A DNA stretch of 64,000 nucleotides, taken from assembly GCF_002869965.1 (NCBI RefSeq), contig NZ_PEBS01000009.1, positions 1 to 64,000 of the forward strand, in the 5' to 3' direction. Position numbers and translations under genes: made by a program. The number at the start of each line of letters is the position of its first letter. Positions within the stretch are counted from its first letter, which is position 1. Shown in pieces: positions 8,561-18,550 of this stretch. The notes under the pieces are model-generated. The model was given only the letters and a program-made list of their open reading frames with translations. It had not been told where the DNA came from and made no database searches. The DNA is from Janthinobacterium sp. ROICE36 (GTDB taxonomy: Bacteria; Pseudomonadota; Gammaproteobacteria; Burkholderiales; Burkholderiaceae_D).

Positions 8561-9610
8561 ATGTCTGAAAAATTCCTGTACTCCCTCGCCCGCCCGCTGC
8601 TGTTTTCGATGGATGCCGAAGCGGCCCACCATCTCACCCTGCCCGCCCTGAAACGCGCCAGCGCGCTGGGCCTGACGAAGCTGGCAGGAAAACCTGCTCT
8701 TGATCCGCGCACGGTGATGGGCATCACCTTCCCCAATCCCGTGGGCCTGGCCGCTGGTCTGGACAAGGATGGCGCTTATATCGACGCGCTGGCCGACCTG
8801 GGTTTTGGCTCCATCGAAGTGGGTACCGTCACGCCGCGCGCGCAGGCCGGCAATCCGAAACCGCGCATGTTCCGCCTGCCGCAGGCGCAGGGCATCATTA
8901 ACCGCATGGGCTTTAACAACGGCGGCGTGGACGCCTTCGTGGCCAACGTGCAGGCGTCGAAGTTTTACCAGAACCGCGCCGGCGTGCTGGGTCTGAACAT
9001 CGGCAAGAACGCCGATACGCCCATCGAACGGGCAGCCGACGACTACCTGCTATGCCTGGAAAAAGTCTACCCCTACGCCAGCTATGTGACGGTGAACATC
9101 TCGTCGCCGAACACCAAGAATTTGCGCCAGTTGCAAGGCGCGTCGGAACTCGACGCCCTGCTGTCGCAGCTGAAGCAAGCGCAGGCGCGCCTGGCCGACC
9201 AGCACAAGCGCTACGTGCCGCTGGCCCTGAAGATCGCCCCGGACATGGATGGCGAGCAGGTGAAAAGCATCGCCGAATCGCTCACGCGCCACCGCATCGA
9301 CGGCGTCATCGCCACCAACACGACCCTGTCGCGCAGCGCCGTCGAAGGCATGCCGCATGGCGCCGAAGCAGGCGGCCTGTCGGGCGCGCCCGTGTTCGAA
9401 CTGTCGAACAATGTCATCCGCCTGCTGAAGGCGGAACTGGGCGACGCCCTGCCCATCATCGGCGTGGGCGGCATCATGCAGGGCAAGGATGCCTTGGCCA
9501 AGTTCGATTCCGGCGCGCAACTGGTGCAGCTGTACAGCGGCATGATTTACGCCGGTCCGGCCTTGATCAAGGATTGCGCGCGCGCGCTTCGCGGCAAACA
9601 GCCAGCATGA
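8561..9610 (+). CDS. pyrD: dihydroorotate dehydrogenase (quinone)
   Basis: A 349-residue class 2 enzyme that oxidises dihydroorotate to orotate with quinone, on the inner face of the membrane (pyrimidine synthesis). The N-terminal helix [19 protein letters not shown] is the class 2 membrane/quinone segment. [22 protein letters not shown] and the VNISSPNT loop with the catalytic Ser are present, as is [11 protein letters not shown] for FMN phosphate binding. I chose ATG 8561; longer frames upstream add unrelated residues. Its TGA overlaps the ATG of the next gene (ATGA), so the two are translationally coupled. Confidence 0.95.
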   Translation: MSEKFLYSLARPLLFSMDAEAAHHLTLPALKRASALGLTKLAGKPALDPRTVMGITFPNPVGLAAGLDKDGAYIDALADLGFGSIEVGTVTPRAQAGNPKPRMFRLPQAQGIINRMGFNNGGVDAFVANVQASKFYQNRAGVLGLNIGKNADTPIERAADDYLLCLEKVYPYASYVTVNISSPNTKNLRQLQGASELDALLSQLKQAQARLADQHKRYVPLALKIAPDMDGEQVKSIAESLTRHRIDGVIATNTTLSRSAVEGMPHGAEAGGLSGAPVFELSNNVIRLLKAELGDALPIIGVGGIMQGKDALAKFDSGAQLVQLYSGMIYAGPALIKDCARALRGKQPA

Positions 9611-10656
9611 TAGCGAAGGTCAGACTCGGTTCCAGCAGCCTGGAAGTGAGCACGATCTGCCTGGGCACGATGACCTTCGGCGAACAGAATTCGGAAGCCG
9701 AAGCGCACAGCCAGCTCGATTACGCGCTGGAACGGGGCATCAACTTCATCGACACGGCGGAGATGTATCCGGTGATGGCCAGCGCACAGACGCAGGGCAG
9801 CACCGAGCGCCATATCGGCAGCTGGCTGAAGAAAAGCGGCAGGCGCGGCGACATCGTCCTGGCCAGCAAAGTAGCCGGGCCGAACTCGCGCATGCACTGG
9901 ATACGCAAGGGCAAGACGGACCACGACGCGGTCAACATCCGCGCCGCCGTCGAAGACAGCCTGCGCCGGCTGCAGACGGAGCACATCGACCTGTATCAAT
10001 TGCACTGGCCCAGCCGCAACCTGCCCATCTTCGGCGCCAGCGTCTACAACCCACGCAAGGAACATGCCTCGGTCGCCATCGAAGATACTTTGGCCGTGCT
10101 GGGCAAGCTGGTCGAGGAAGGCAAGATCGGCCACATCGGCGTGTCGAACGAATCGTCGTGGGGCGTGTGCGAATTCATTAAGCAGGCCGAGCTGAAAGGC
10201 TTGCCGCGCATCGCGTCCATCCAGAACCTGTACAACCTGACGGCGCGCCATTTCGAGACCAGCCTGCTCGACGAAACCTGCCACCGCGAGAACGTCGGCT
10301 TGCTGGCCTACAGTCCGCTGGCGTTCGGCCAGCTGACGGCGAAATACCTCGACGATCCGCAGGCCAAGGGCCGCCTGACGCGCTTCCCTGCCGGCTGGAG
10401 TCCCCGCTACGTGCGCCCCGCCACCATCGCGGCAGCCAGCCAGTATGCGGCGCTGGCCCGCGCGCACGGCTTGACGCCGGCGCAACTGGCGCTGGCCTGG
10501 TGCTATACGCGCTGGTTCGTGGCCGCCACCATCATCGGCGCCACCAGCGTGCAGCAGCTGCAGCACAATATCGATGCGCATCAAGTCACCTTGTCGCCGG
10601 AACTGGTGGCGGCCGTCGACGCCATCCACGCCAGCGCGCCCAATCCGGGTCAGTAG
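9607..10656 (+). CDS. tas: NADP(H)-dependent aldo/keto reductase (Tas type)
   Basis: A 349-residue TIM-barrel oxidoreductase. The [19 protein letters not shown] start, the catalytic set (Asp-Thr-Ala-Glu-Met-Tyr at [10 protein letters not shown], Lys in LASKVAG, His in YQLHWPSR) and the C-terminal [14 protein letters not shown] cofactor loop match the Tas/YajO group. The physiological substrate is not known. The start overlaps the pyrD stop by four bases. A possible upstream extension in frame runs inside pyrD and is not real. Confidence 0.88.
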   Translation: MIAKVRLGSSSLEVSTICLGTMTFGEQNSEAEAHSQLDYALERGINFIDTAEMYPVMASAQTQGSTERHIGSWLKKSGRRGDIVLASKVAGPNSRMHWIRKGKTDHDAVNIRAAVEDSLRRLQTEHIDLYQLHWPSRNLPIFGASVYNPRKEHASVAIEDTLAVLGKLVEEGKIGHIGVSNESSWGVCEFIKQAELKGLPRIASIQNLYNLTARHFETSLLDETCHRENVGLLAYSPLAFGQLTAKYLDDPQAKGRLTRFPAGWSPRYVRPATIAAASQYAALARAHGLTPAQLALAWCYTRWFVAATIIGATSVQQLQHNIDAHQVTLSPELVAAVDAIHASAPNPGQ

Positions 10657-10932
10657 ACATGCGCCGCCAGGCCTGCAACGTTCATTCCCTATAGTCGTAT
10701 TTATACAACAGCTACCCATTTACTGCTGTGCAGCATTGCAGCCTTGCCATGCCCGGTCGTATGCTGGACACAAGGCCATATGCGCTACTCGCGCCATTTT
10801 TACGTGCATCAGATATTTATTGCATATCGATAGACAGAACGATTCGTAAGCAGGCCGTTCGCCCGCTGATAGGCTGATTTCGTCACCGGACCGCCATGGT
10901 CCGCGCAACCACTAACCGAAGAGATATTGTCG

Positions 10933-13356
10933 ATGAGTTCAAGCACCGCCCGCTGCCAGCTTCCCGCCCTCCCCGTAAAAACCGTCCTCGCCGCCAGCCT
11001 GATCGCCTGCTTCACCCTGCCCATGCATGTGCAAGCGCAGCAAGAGCTGCCGGCCGAAGGGGAATTGCAATCGGTGGTAGTCCCCGGCACCTTCGCCAAG
11101 AACCGCCGCACCATCGATTCCGAATCGCCGATCGACATCCTCACCTCGCGCGACCTGCAAAGCACGGGTTCGGGCGAACTGGCCACCGTGTTGGCGCGCC
11201 TGCTGCCATCGCTGAACTTTGCCCGCGCCACGGGCGCCGACGCCAGCGACGCCGTGCGTCCGGCCCAGCTGCGCGGCCTGTCGCCCGACCAGACCCTGGT
11301 GCTGGTGAACGGCAAGCGCCGCTACACTTCGGCCGTGGTCAACGTCAACGGCTCGCTGGGCCGGGGTTCGGCGCCCGTCGACCTGAACGCCATTCCCCTG
11401 GCCGCCATCGACCACGTGGAAGTGCTGCGCGATGGCGCGGCGGCCCAGTACGGCTCCGACGCGATTGCCGGCGTGATCAACATCATCCTGAAAAAAGGCG
11501 CGGCCGGCGGCGATATCGAAGTGGGCTATGGCCAGACGCAGGAACGCGACGGCAAGCAAAAATCCATCAAGGGTTCGGCCGGCTTCGCCCTGGGCGACGA
11601 CGGCTGGGTGCGTGTCTCGGCGGAAGTGGCCGAACGCGATCCGACCAACCGCGCCGGCGCTGACTTCCGCAATCCGCTGGAACCGCGCTATGGCAAGGTC
11701 AACCAGCGCTATGGCGACCCAGAAAGCAAGCCGGCGACGATATTCCTCAACAGCGAATACCGCATCAATGACAATGTGGACTGGTACGCCTTCGGCAATT
11801 ACGGCAAGCGCGACACCTCGGCCGCCGCCACCTGGCGCACGGCGCTGATCGCTGACCCAAATAATGCGAAGCTGTTCGTCCAGCGCACGCCGCTCTTCCC
11901 GGAAGGCTTCCTGCCGCTGCAAAACAGCACCCTGACCGACCAGTCCATCGTCACGGGCTTGCGCGGCGAGGCGGCCGGCTGGCGCTGGGATGCCAGCATC
12001 AATTACGGCAGCAACAAGTTCGAACTGGACCTGGACAACACGGTCAACCAGTCGCTGGGCGCAGCCAGCCCCACGCATTTCTATGCCGGGTCGCTGAAAA
12101 ACGAACAAACGGTATTCAACCTCGATGCCGCGCGCGAATTTCCCGTTGCTTACTTTACGGGACCGCTGACGGTAGCCGTGGGTGCCGAAGCGCGGCATGA
12201 AAAGTACAGCATCGGTGCAGGCGACGAAGCGTCGTACACAGGCGGCGGCTCGCAAGGCTTTGCCGGCTTCCGTCCTGCCAACGCAGGCAGCCATTCGCGC
12301 CACAACGAGTCGATCTATGTGAACCTGGAAGCGGAAGCGACGAAAAACCTGTCCGGTGGCGTGGCCCTGCGCCATGAACGCTACAGCGATTTCGGCAGCA
12401 CGACCTCGGCCAAGGGTTCGGCCCGCTATGCGTTCACCGATGCCCTGTCCCTGCGCGGCACCGTGTCGAGCGGCTTCCGCGCGCCATCGCTGGCACAGCA
12501 GTACTACACCATCACCACCACCAACTTCCAGGTCGTCAACGGCGTCAACACACCGATCGAGACGGGTACCTTTGCCGTCAATACGCCGCAGGCGCGCGCC
12601 CTCGGTGCGCAAGACCTGAAACCGGAAAAGGCCCGCAACTACAGCCTGGGCCTGCAATTCCAGCCCAGCCGCAACTTCACGACGACAGTGGATGCCTACC
12701 GCATCGACATCGACAACCGCATCCTGTTCTCGGCCAATCTGATCCTCAGCAATGCTTTGAAGAACATCCTGGCAGCACAGGGCACGCCGGTGGGTTCGGG
12801 ACGCTACTTCACCAACGCCGTCGACACGCGCACGCAAGGCGTGGACATCGTCAGCACCTACCGCATCGACCTGCAAGACAAGGACCGCCTGGACCTCACC
12901 GTGGCGTACAACCATAACAAGAGCACGGTGCAGAAAATCGCCGACAATCCGGCCATCCTCACGGCCAACAACCTGAAACTGATCGACCGCCAGAGCATCG
13001 ACCGCATCACGGTGGCGTCGCCGAAGGACAAGTTCAGCCTGGCCGCGGACTACGGTTTCGGCATCTGGAATGCGCACGGCGTCGTGACGCGCTACGGCAG
13101 CTTCACCGTGCCGCAGAACGATGTCAAGCTGGACCAGACGTATGATCCACAATGGGTGCTGGATGTGTCCGGTTCCGTGAAGCTGGGCAAGAACTGGCGC
13201 GTGGTAGCCGGCATCGACAACGTCAGCAACCGCTACCCCGCACAAGTGACCAGCAACGGCAACCTGAATGTCAACGGCACCCAGCCGTACAGCATCTTCG
13301 CGCCGAACGGCTTCAACGGCCGCTATTACTACGCCAAGGCGGGTTATAGCTGGTAA
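10933..13356 (+). CDS. TonB-dependent outer-membrane receptor
   Basis: An 807-residue receptor with signal peptide (about residues 1-35, cut after VQA). The plug domain (about 45-180) contains LRGLSPDQTLVLVNGKRR and DAIAGVINI, and a 22-strand barrel follows, ending in YYYAKAGYSW with terminal aromatic Trp. It would import a large substrate across the outer membrane using TonB energy. The plug resembles the group linked to carbohydrate or unknown organic substrates rather than classical siderophore receptors, but the substrate is not readable and no transport partner is adjacent. I chose ATG 10933, behind GAAGAGAT; a TTG at 10927 is possible. The 276 bp upstream show no clear promoter or riboswitch. 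Confidence 0.88.
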   Translation: MSSSTARCQLPALPVKTVLAASLIACFTLPMHVQAQQELPAEGELQSVVVPGTFAKNRRTIDSESPIDILTSRDLQSTGSGELATVLARLLPSLNFARATGADASDAVRPAQLRGLSPDQTLVLVNGKRRYTSAVVNVNGSLGRGSAPVDLNAIPLAAIDHVEVLRDGAAAQYGSDAIAGVINIILKKGAAGGDIEVGYGQTQERDGKQKSIKGSAGFALGDDGWVRVSAEVAERDPTNRAGADFRNPLEPRYGKVNQRYGDPESKPATIFLNSEYRINDNVDWYAFGNYGKRDTSAAATWRTALIADPNNAKLFVQRTPLFPEGFLPLQNSTLTDQSIVTGLRGEAAGWRWDASINYGSNKFELDLDNTVNQSLGAASPTHFYAGSLKNEQTVFNLDAAREFPVAYFTGPLTVAVGAEARHEKYSIGAGDEASYTGGGSQGFAGFRPANAGSHSRHNESIYVNLEAEATKNLSGGVALRHERYSDFGSTTSAKGSARYAFTDALSLRGTVSSGFRAPSLAQQYYTITTTNFQVVNGVNTPIETGTFAVNTPQARALGAQDLKPEKARNYSLGLQFQPSRNFTTTVDAYRIDIDNRILFSANLILSNALKNILAAQGTPVGSGRYFTNAVDTRTQGVDIVSTYRIDLQDKDRLDLTVAYNHNKSTVQKIADNPAILTANNLKLIDRQSIDRITVASPKDKFSLAADYGFGIWNAHGVVTRYGSFTVPQNDVKLDQTYDPQWVLDVSGSVKLGKNWRVVAGIDNVSNRYPAQVTSNGNLNVNGTQPYSIFAPNGFNGRYYYAKAGYSW

Positions 13357-13379
13357 TCGCCGGCAATAGCAACGCAGCA

Positions 13380-13406
13380 CGGGAGGCATCTGCCTCCCGT
13401 TTTTTA
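13380..13406 (+). terminator. intrinsic terminator of the TonB receptor gene
   Basis: Stem CGGGAGGCA/TGCCTCCCG with a 2-base centre (13380-13399), followed by TTTTTT. It lies 24 bases past the stop codon. Confidence 0.92.
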
Positions 13407-13494
13407 TTCCGGCATGCCCCCTTGGCGTATGGGTGGCCATCCTGGCAAGCAATCGGCTACCATGGACATTCCCCCACTCTGACGACGGAATACC

Positions 13495-14106
13495 ATGCCC
13501 AGCTGGCATCTGACCGACGCCGCCCATCTGGCGGCGCGCCATCCCTACACTTTTTACAAATCGCCACCCGAGGCCATCGCCCAGGTGCGCCCCGGCGACG
13601 TGGTCAAGCTGATCTTCGCCTTCCACAGCGACGATACGCAAGCGCCGGGTGCCGAGCGCATGTGGGTGCTGGTGGAGACGCTGGAAGCGCATGGCCACTT
13701 CACGGGCAAGCTCGACAACATGCCCGGCTACATCGCCGATCTGCACGCCAAAGACCCCATCGCCTTCGAAGCGCGCCACATCATCAATACGCAACACGAC
13801 GATGACGACAATCTGGTCAACCGTTATGCGGGCCTGTGTTTCGTCACAAAACGCGTGCTGGAAGACGGCGCGCCCGTCGGCTATCTGTACCGCGAGGAGC
13901 CGGACAACGACGACGACAGCGGCTGGCGCTTCACGGCCAACGACGAGAGCGACGACTACATCAACGACAGCGCCAACGTGGCCCTGGTATCGATCGGTGC
14001 CGTGCTCAGCGTGGATGACCGTTTCATCCGCCTGCTCGATGCTCCGGCCGGGTCGGCATATGCCTTCGACCACAGCACGCAACAATTCATGGCGGTTGAG
14101 GAATGA
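13495..14106 (+). CDS. DUF2314-like / DUF2185 (Imm33-like) protein
   Basis: A 203-residue soluble acidic protein in two parts. Residues about 1-105 (PGDVVKLIFAF, ERMWVLVETLE, GKLDNMPGYIADL) resemble DUF2314. Residues about 115-203 (VGYLYREEPDNDDDSGWRF, ESDDYINDSAN, LLDAPAGSAYAFD) match the DUF2185 family, which includes immunity-type proteins of polymorphic toxin loci. No toxin gene lies nearby, so a housekeeping or orphan role is as likely as immunity. Its TGA overlaps the ATG of the YjbR gene, suggesting joint translation. Confidence 0.75.
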   Translation: MPSWHLTDAAHLAARHPYTFYKSPPEAIAQVRPGDVVKLIFAFHSDDTQAPGAERMWVLVETLEAHGHFTGKLDNMPGYIADLHAKDPIAFEARHIINTQHDDDDNLVNRYAGLCFVTKRVLEDGAPVGYLYREEPDNDDDSGWRFTANDESDDYINDSANVALVSIGAVLSVDDRFIRLLDAPAGSAYAFDHSTQQFMAVEE

Positions 14107-14456
14107 CAAGCGATGAACTGAAGCAATTTTGCGCGGCCCTGCCCGGCGCGCAAGCCGTACTGTACGGTGCGCCGTCGAACATCCTCGTGCTTGAAGTGAG
14201 CGGCAAGAAATTTGCCTACTTTAAGACCAACGCACCGGAGCAGTGGCGCTTCAGCCTGCGGGTCAGCGCGGAACGCTTTATTGAACTGACGGACATGCCC
14301 GGCGTCAAACCGGCCCGCTACATGGGCCGCTTTCACTGGGTCACCATCGTCGATGTGACACGCTTCCCGGCCGATTACCTGGCCGAGCTGGTGCAAGATA
14401 GCTACGCGCGCGCCGTGGCCAGCCTGACGCGCGCGCAGCGGGCAACCATCGGCTAG
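14103..14456 (+). CDS. MmcQ/YjbR-family protein
   Basis: A 117-residue protein of the YjbR/CyaY-like fold: LPGAQAVLYGAPSNILVLEVSGKKFAYFKT, then KPARYMGRFHWVTI and a C-terminal helix. Members are often described as DNA-binding, but the function is poorly established. It is coupled to the DUF2185 gene by an ATGA overlap. Its TAG overlaps the end of cysB on the other strand, so the two genes converge with no space for a terminator. Confidence 0.82.
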   Translation: MTSDELKQFCAALPGAQAVLYGAPSNILVLEVSGKKFAYFKTNAPEQWRFSLRVSAERFIELTDMPGVKPARYMGRFHWVTIVDVTRFPADYLAELVQDSYARAVASLTRAQRATIG

Positions 14457-15385
14457 AGGGCTTCCTCGCCCGCCATGGCGCGGTCGATGTCTGCGCGCGT
14501 CAGGTCCGGCGCCAGTTGCAGGATGAACTCGTAGGCGTAGGTGCGCAGGTAGGCGCCACGGCGCACCGCCAGGCGCGTCGTGTTGGTGGCGAACAAATGC
14601 GACGCCTCCACCGCCCGCAAGCCCTTGTCACGGCCGTGGTCGAAGGCCATCGATGCCACGATGCCCACGCCCATGCCCAGCGCCACGTATTGCTTGATGA
14701 CGTCGGAATCCATGGCCGTCAAAATAATATCGGTGGCCACGCCCGCCTTGGCGAACGCGTCATCGATATGGCCGCGGCCCGTGAAACCCTTGTCGTAGGT
14801 AATCAACGGGTATTTCGCCAGGTCTTCCAGGCGGATAGGTGTATGTTCGAGCAGCGGGTGGCCGTCCGGCACGACGATCAAATGGCTCCAGCGGTAGCAT
14901 GGGAACGACACCAGGTCGTGGAACTGGCTCAGGCCTTCCGTGGCGATGCCGATATCAGTCTTGCCTGACAGCACCCATTCCGCGATATGTTCAGGCGCGC
15001 TTTGTTGTAGCGCAATACGCACGTCGGGGAAGGCGGCGCGAAAGCCTTGCACCACTTTCGGCAGCGCATAGCGCGCCTGCGTGTGCGTGGCCGCCACCGA
15101 TAAGGTGCCGCTGGTCTGGCCGCTGTATTCCAGGCTGGCCTGCTGCAGGTTTTCCGCCTCGATCAAGAGGCGGTCGACGATTTTCAAAATGCCCTTGCCC
15201 GGCTCGGTCAAGCCCGTCAAGCGCTTGCCGTTGCGCTCGAAGATGACCACGCCCAGCTCGTCCTCGAGTTCGCGTATCTGCCGGCTCACGCCCGGCTGCG
15301 ACGTGAACAGGGCGTTCGCCACTTCTGTCAGGTTGTAGCCGCGGCGCGCCGCTTCGCGGATGGAGCGCAGTTGTTGAAAATTCAT
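14453..15385 (-). CDS. cysB: CysB-type LysR regulator of sulfur assimilation
   Basis: A 310-residue LysR-type activator. The N-terminal helix-turn-helix (about 1-60) reads MNFQQLRSIREAARRGYNLTEVANALFTSQPGVSRQI, the CysB/Cbl signature. The effector domain (about 90-295) contains SVAATHTQARYALP and the KGFTGRGHID loop near the ligand site of CysB, which senses acetylserine. It is the last gene of cysT-cysW-cysA-cysB, 14 bp after cysA. This puts the regulator in the operon it probably controls. Cbl is the alternative name. Confidence 0.9.
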   Translation of the reverse strand: MNFQQLRSIREAARRGYNLTEVANALFTSQPGVSRQIRELEDELGVVIFERNGKRLTGLTEPGKGILKIVDRLLIEAENLQQASLEYSGQTSGTLSVAATHTQARYALPKVVQGFRAAFPDVRIALQQSAPEHIAEWVLSGKTDIGIATEGLSQFHDLVSFPCYRWSHLIVVPDGHPLLEHTPIRLEDLAKYPLITYDKGFTGRGHIDDAFAKAGVATDIILTAMDSDVIKQYVALGMGVGIVASMAFDHGRDKGLRAVEASHLFATNTTRLAVRRGAYLRTYAYEFILQLAPDLTRADIDRAMAGEEAL

Positions 15386-15399
15386 AGTGTTCCAGCCTC

Positions 15400-16470
15400 T
15401 CAGGTTCTTGTCGGTTCAACGAACACGTGTAATCGTTTCGGGCGCACGACCAAGGTCTCGCCCTCTTTCAGCTGCAGATGGGTAAAACGCTCGTTCGACA
15501 TCACCGCTTCGATCAGTTCGCTGTTATCGACGCGCTGCAAGTCCAGCTGGGCCAGCGGGCCGATCGCATGGGCGCGGCTCAGCTTGACCACGATGCCTTC
15601 GGCGCCCTGCGTGTAACGGTCGATTTCCAGGTCGTGCGGACGCACATAGGCCGTGCCCTTGCTGTCGCTCACGCCCGCATAATCGGGCACGTCGAAGCTG
15701 GCGTCACCGGTGGCCATCACGCCGTCATGCACGCGGCCGTGGAACAGGTTGACGTTGCCCAGGAAGCCATACACGAAGGGCGAAGCCGGGTGGTTGTAAA
15801 CTTGTTCCGGGGAACCGAGTTGCTCGACGGTACCCTTGCTCATCAGCACGACCTGGTCCGCCACTTCCAGCGCCTCTTCCTGGTCATGCGTGACAAAAAT
15901 GCTGGTCACGTGCAAGTCGTCGTGCAGGCGGCGCAGCCAGCGGCGCAATTCCTTGCGCACCTTGGCATCGAGTGCGCCGAACGGTTCGTCCAGCAGCAGC
16001 ACACGGGGCTCGACAGCCAGCGCGCGCGCCAGGGCGATACGCTGGCGTTGCCCGCCCGACAGTTGCGGCGGATAACGGTCGGCCAGCCAGTCCAGCTGCA
16101 CCAGTTCCAGCAAGTCTTTGACTTTGCGGCGGATCTGGTCTTCCGACGGGCGCTCGCTGCGCGACTTCACGCGCAAGCCAAAGGCCACGTTTTCAAACAC
16201 GGTCATGTGCTTGAACAGCGCATAGTGTTGAAAGACGAAACCGACTTGCCGCTCGCGCACGTGGCGGTTTGACGCATCTTCCGCATCGAGCAGCACCTGG
16301 CCGCTGTCCGGGTGTTCCAGGCCGGCGATAATGCGCAGCAAGGTTGTCTTGCCGCAACCGGACGGGCCCAGCAGGGCCGTCAGTTCGCCGGCGGGAAAGT
16401 CCAGCGAGATATTGTCGAGGGCGACGAAATCGCCGAAACGCTTGTGGATGTTGTTGACTGCGATGGTCAT
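15400..16470 (-). CDS. cysA: sulfate/thiosulfate ABC transporter ATPase
   Basis: A 356-residue ATPase that powers sulfate import. Walker A is GPSGCGKTT (about 34-42), the signature [16 protein letters not shown], Walker [12 protein letters not shown], and the H-loop [14 protein letters not shown]-terminal TOBE-like regulatory domain with [13 protein letters not shown] follows. It starts one base after the cysW stop. Partners are CysT and CysW; the sulfate-binding protein is encoded 1.6 kb upstream. Confidence 0.95.
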   Translation of the reverse strand: MTIAVNNIHKRFGDFVALDNISLDFPAGELTALLGPSGCGKTTLLRIIAGLEHPDSGQVLLDAEDASNRHVRERQVGFVFQHYALFKHMTVFENVAFGLRVKSRSERPSEDQIRRKVKDLLELVQLDWLADRYPPQLSGGQRQRIALARALAVEPRVLLLDEPFGALDAKVRKELRRWLRRLHDDLHVTSIFVTHDQEEALEVADQVVLMSKGTVEQLGSPEQVYNHPASPFVYGFLGNVNLFHGRVHDGVMATGDASFDVPDYAGVSDSKGTAYVRPHDLEIDRYTQGAEGIVVKLSRAHAIGPLAQLDLQRVDNSELIEAVMSNERFTHLQLKEGETLVVRPKRLHVFVEPTRT

Positions 16471-16471
16471 A

Positions 16472-17398
16472 TCAGTGCTCCGTAGAACGTAAGGCGGAAT
16501 CGTCGGCGTCGCTCTCGTTCAAACGCCACTCAATAAAGGCTTTCAAGGCCAGGGTCACCAGGGCCAACAAGGCCAGCAGGGAGGCGACGGCAAACGCGGC
16601 GGCGAAGTTGTACTCGTTGTACAGAATCTCCACTTGCAGCGGCATGGTATTGGTTTCTCCACGGATATGGCCGGAGACCACGGAGACGGCGCCGAACTCG
16701 CCCATGGCGCGGGCATTGCACAGGATCACGCCGTACAGCAAACCCCACTTGATGTTTGGCAAGGTCACGCGGCGGAAAGTATTCCAACCCGAGGCGCCCA
16801 GCACGAGTGCCGCCTCTTCCTCTTCGCTACCCTGCGACTGCATCAGCGGGATCAGTTCGCGCGCGACGAAAGGGAAGGTAATGAAGATGGTGGCCAGCAC
16901 AATGCCGGGCACGGCAAACAGGATCTTGATGTCGTGTTCCTGCAGCCACGGACCGAACCAGCCCTGGGCGCCAAACATCAGCACATAGATCAGGCCGGAA
17001 ATCACGGGCGAGACGGAAAACGGCAAGTCGATCAGGGTCAGCAGGATGCTCTTGCCGCGGAATTCAAACTTGGCGATGCACCACGAGGCGGCCACGCCGA
17101 ACACCAGGTTCAGCGGCACGGCGATGGACGCCGTGATCAGGGTCAGCTTGATGGCGGAAATTGCGTCCGGATCGATGATGGCGGCGATATACGCTTCCCA
17201 GCCCTTCTTGAACGCTTCGGCAAACACGGCCACCAGGGGCACGATCAGGAACGCCGTCAGGAACAGCAAGGCGATGGTAATGAGGACGGTGCGTACCCAC
17301 AAGGGTTCCAGCACGACGGGACCGACACTCGGTTCGAAACGGCGCGCTTTTGGCCGCGCATCTTCCACATTCGCCACCGCAGAGACATTGGTACTCAT
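16472..17398 (-). CDS. cysW: sulfate ABC transporter permease CysW
   Basis: A 308-residue inner-membrane permease with six predicted spans, partner of CysT. The EAA loop with the coupling helix is visible as [57 protein letters not shown] is the usual CysW C-terminal pattern. I chose ATG 17398, which overlaps the cysT TGA (ATGA); a start nine codons earlier would reach into cysT and is less likely. Confidence 0.93.
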   Translation of the reverse strand: MSTNVSAVANVEDARPKARRFEPSVGPVVLEPLWVRTVLITIALLFLTAFLIVPLVAVFAEAFKKGWEAYIAAIIDPDAISAIKLTLITASIAVPLNLVFGVAASWCIAKFEFRGKSILLTLIDLPFSVSPVISGLIYVLMFGAQGWFGPWLQEHDIKILFAVPGIVLATIFITFPFVARELIPLMQSQGSEEEEAALVLGASGWNTFRRVTLPNIKWGLLYGVILCNARAMGEFGAVSVVSGHIRGETNTMPLQVEILYNEYNFAAAFAVASLLALLALVTLALKAFIEWRLNESDADDSALRSTEH

Positions 17399-18264
17399 AA
17401 TTTCTTCGCCTTTCCGCGTGTCCATGCTTGCAGCAGGTTAATCGTCAACAACAGCAGGAAGGACACCACCAGCATCACCACGGCGATGGCCGTGGCGCCC
17501 GCGTAATCGTATTGCTCCAGCTTGGTAATAATGAACAGCGGTGTGATTTCCGACACCATCGGCATGTTGCCGGCGATAAAGATCACGGAACCGTACTCGC
17601 CCGTGGCGCGGGCGAAGGCCAGCGCAAAGCCCGTCAGCAGCGACGGCAGAATCGTGGGAAAGATGACGCGGATAAACGTTTGCAGGGAATTGGCACCCAG
17701 GCTGGCGGCCGCCTCTTCGAGTTCCTTTTCCGCGTCTTCCAGCACCGGTTGCACGGTGCGCACGACAAAGGGCAAGCCGATGAAGGTCAGCGCCACCACC
17801 ACGCCCAGCGGCGTGAACGCCACCTTGATGCCCAGCACGCCTTCGATGAACTGGCCGAACCAGCCGTTCGACGAATACAGGGCCGTCAGGGTGATGCCGG
17901 CCACGGCCGTCGGCAAGGCAAATGGCAAGTCGACCAGCGCATCGATGATGCGCTTGCCGGGGAATGTATAGCGCACCAACACCCAGGCCAGGATGCCGCC
18001 AAACACCACGTCCAGCAGGGCGGCGATCAGCGAGGCGCCAAATGTCAGCTGGTATGACGCCATCACGCGATCGGACGTGACGGCGCTGAAGAAGGCGTCC
18101 CAGGTCATGGTGAAGGTTTTCAGGAACACCGACGAGAGCGGAATGAGAACGATCAAGGCCAGGTAAAAGAGCGTGAAGCCCAGTGACAACTTAAACCCCG
18201 GCATGACCCGAAACGGCGCGCCGCGCGCCTTGACTGGCGCTGCTGATGCTGGTCCTGCAGACAT
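17395..18264 (-). CDS. cysT: sulfate ABC transporter permease CysT (CysU)
   Basis: A 289-residue permease, first gene of the operon. [22 protein letters not shown] and the coupling loop [32 protein letters not shown] are typical of CysT. Six membrane spans are predicted. A good ribosome site AAGGAG precedes the ATG. The long intergenic region upstream carries the promoter and two palindromic repeats. Confidence 0.93.
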   Translation of the reverse strand: MSAGPASAAPVKARGAPFRVMPGFKLSLGFTLFYLALIVLIPLSSVFLKTFTMTWDAFFSAVTSDRVMASYQLTFGASLIAALLDVVFGGILAWVLVRYTFPGKRIIDALVDLPFALPTAVAGITLTALYSSNGWFGQFIEGVLGIKVAFTPLGVVVALTFIGLPFVVRTVQPVLEDAEKELEEAAASLGANSLQTFIRVIFPTILPSLLTGFALAFARATGEYGSVIFIAGNMPMVSEITPLFIITKLEQYDYAGATAIAVVMLVVSFLLLLTINLLQAWTRGKAKKL

Positions 18265-18322
18265 AGAAAAACTCCTTCTTATTACATTTTTGAGTTATAG
18301 AGTGCAATATTCACATGCAATC

Positions 18323-18340
18323 GTTATAAAAAGAACTAAC
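18323..18340 (-). promoter_or_regulatory. possible CysB site upstream of cysT
   Basis: An inverted repeat GTTA-N10-TAAC (18323-18340) lies about 60 bp upstream of the cysT start in an AT-rich stretch; a TATAAC box lies between it and the gene. LysR-type regulators bind T-N-A-type dyads of this size. Assignment to CysB is inference from position only. Confidence 0.3.
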
Positions 18341-18402
18341 CATTTCTCATTTGCTTAGATGGATTTTGCATACTTGCTTGCAGAATCTGCGGGCGAAAAA
18401 AA

Positions 18403-18429
18403 GGGGTCGGACCTTGCGGGTCCGACCCC
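18403..18429. repeat. GGGGTC palindrome, copy 2
   Basis: Perfect 11-bp arms GGGGTCGGACC / GGTCCGACCCC with a 5-base loop, in the gap between cysT and the peroxiredoxin gene. The A run before it (18396-18402) makes it terminator-like on the minus strand, where it would end transcripts coming from the peroxiredoxin gene. Confidence 0.75.
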
Positions 18430-18484
18430 GGCTTTTGGGGTGGGGTTGGGGTGGGCACACACTAAACCCAACACCTTGACGGCT

Positions 18485-18550
18485 GGGGTCAGACCCGGCG
18501 GGGAAAAGCGTCCTAGTAGGACGCATTTTAATCGCGAAGCGACTGACCCC
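18485..18550. repeat. GGGGTC palindrome, copy 3, overlapping the peroxiredoxin 3' end
   Basis: Outer arms GGGGTCAG (18485-18492) / CTGACCCC (18543-18550) enclose a second stem GCGTCC-TAGTA-GGACGC (18508-18524). AAACCCAAC precedes it, as in copy 1. The right arm lies inside the peroxiredoxin coding region and supplies its last codons. Confidence 0.65.

Noticed and set aside
9052-9606. N-terminal extension of the aldo/keto reductase into pyrD
   Set aside because: The extension lies wholly inside pyrD in another frame and is Arg/Ala-rich; the ATG at 9607 gives a full-length normal protein with ATGA coupling.
10657-10932. Riboswitch upstream of the TonB receptor (cobalamin type)
   Set aside because: No B12-box-like core or conserved pseudoknot arms could be seen, and the region is short.
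10939-14109. A 1056-residue open frame antisense to the TonB receptor
   Set aside because: Composition and lack of motifs show it is a shadow of the GC-rich receptor gene and its neighbours; several terminators and gene ends lie inside it.
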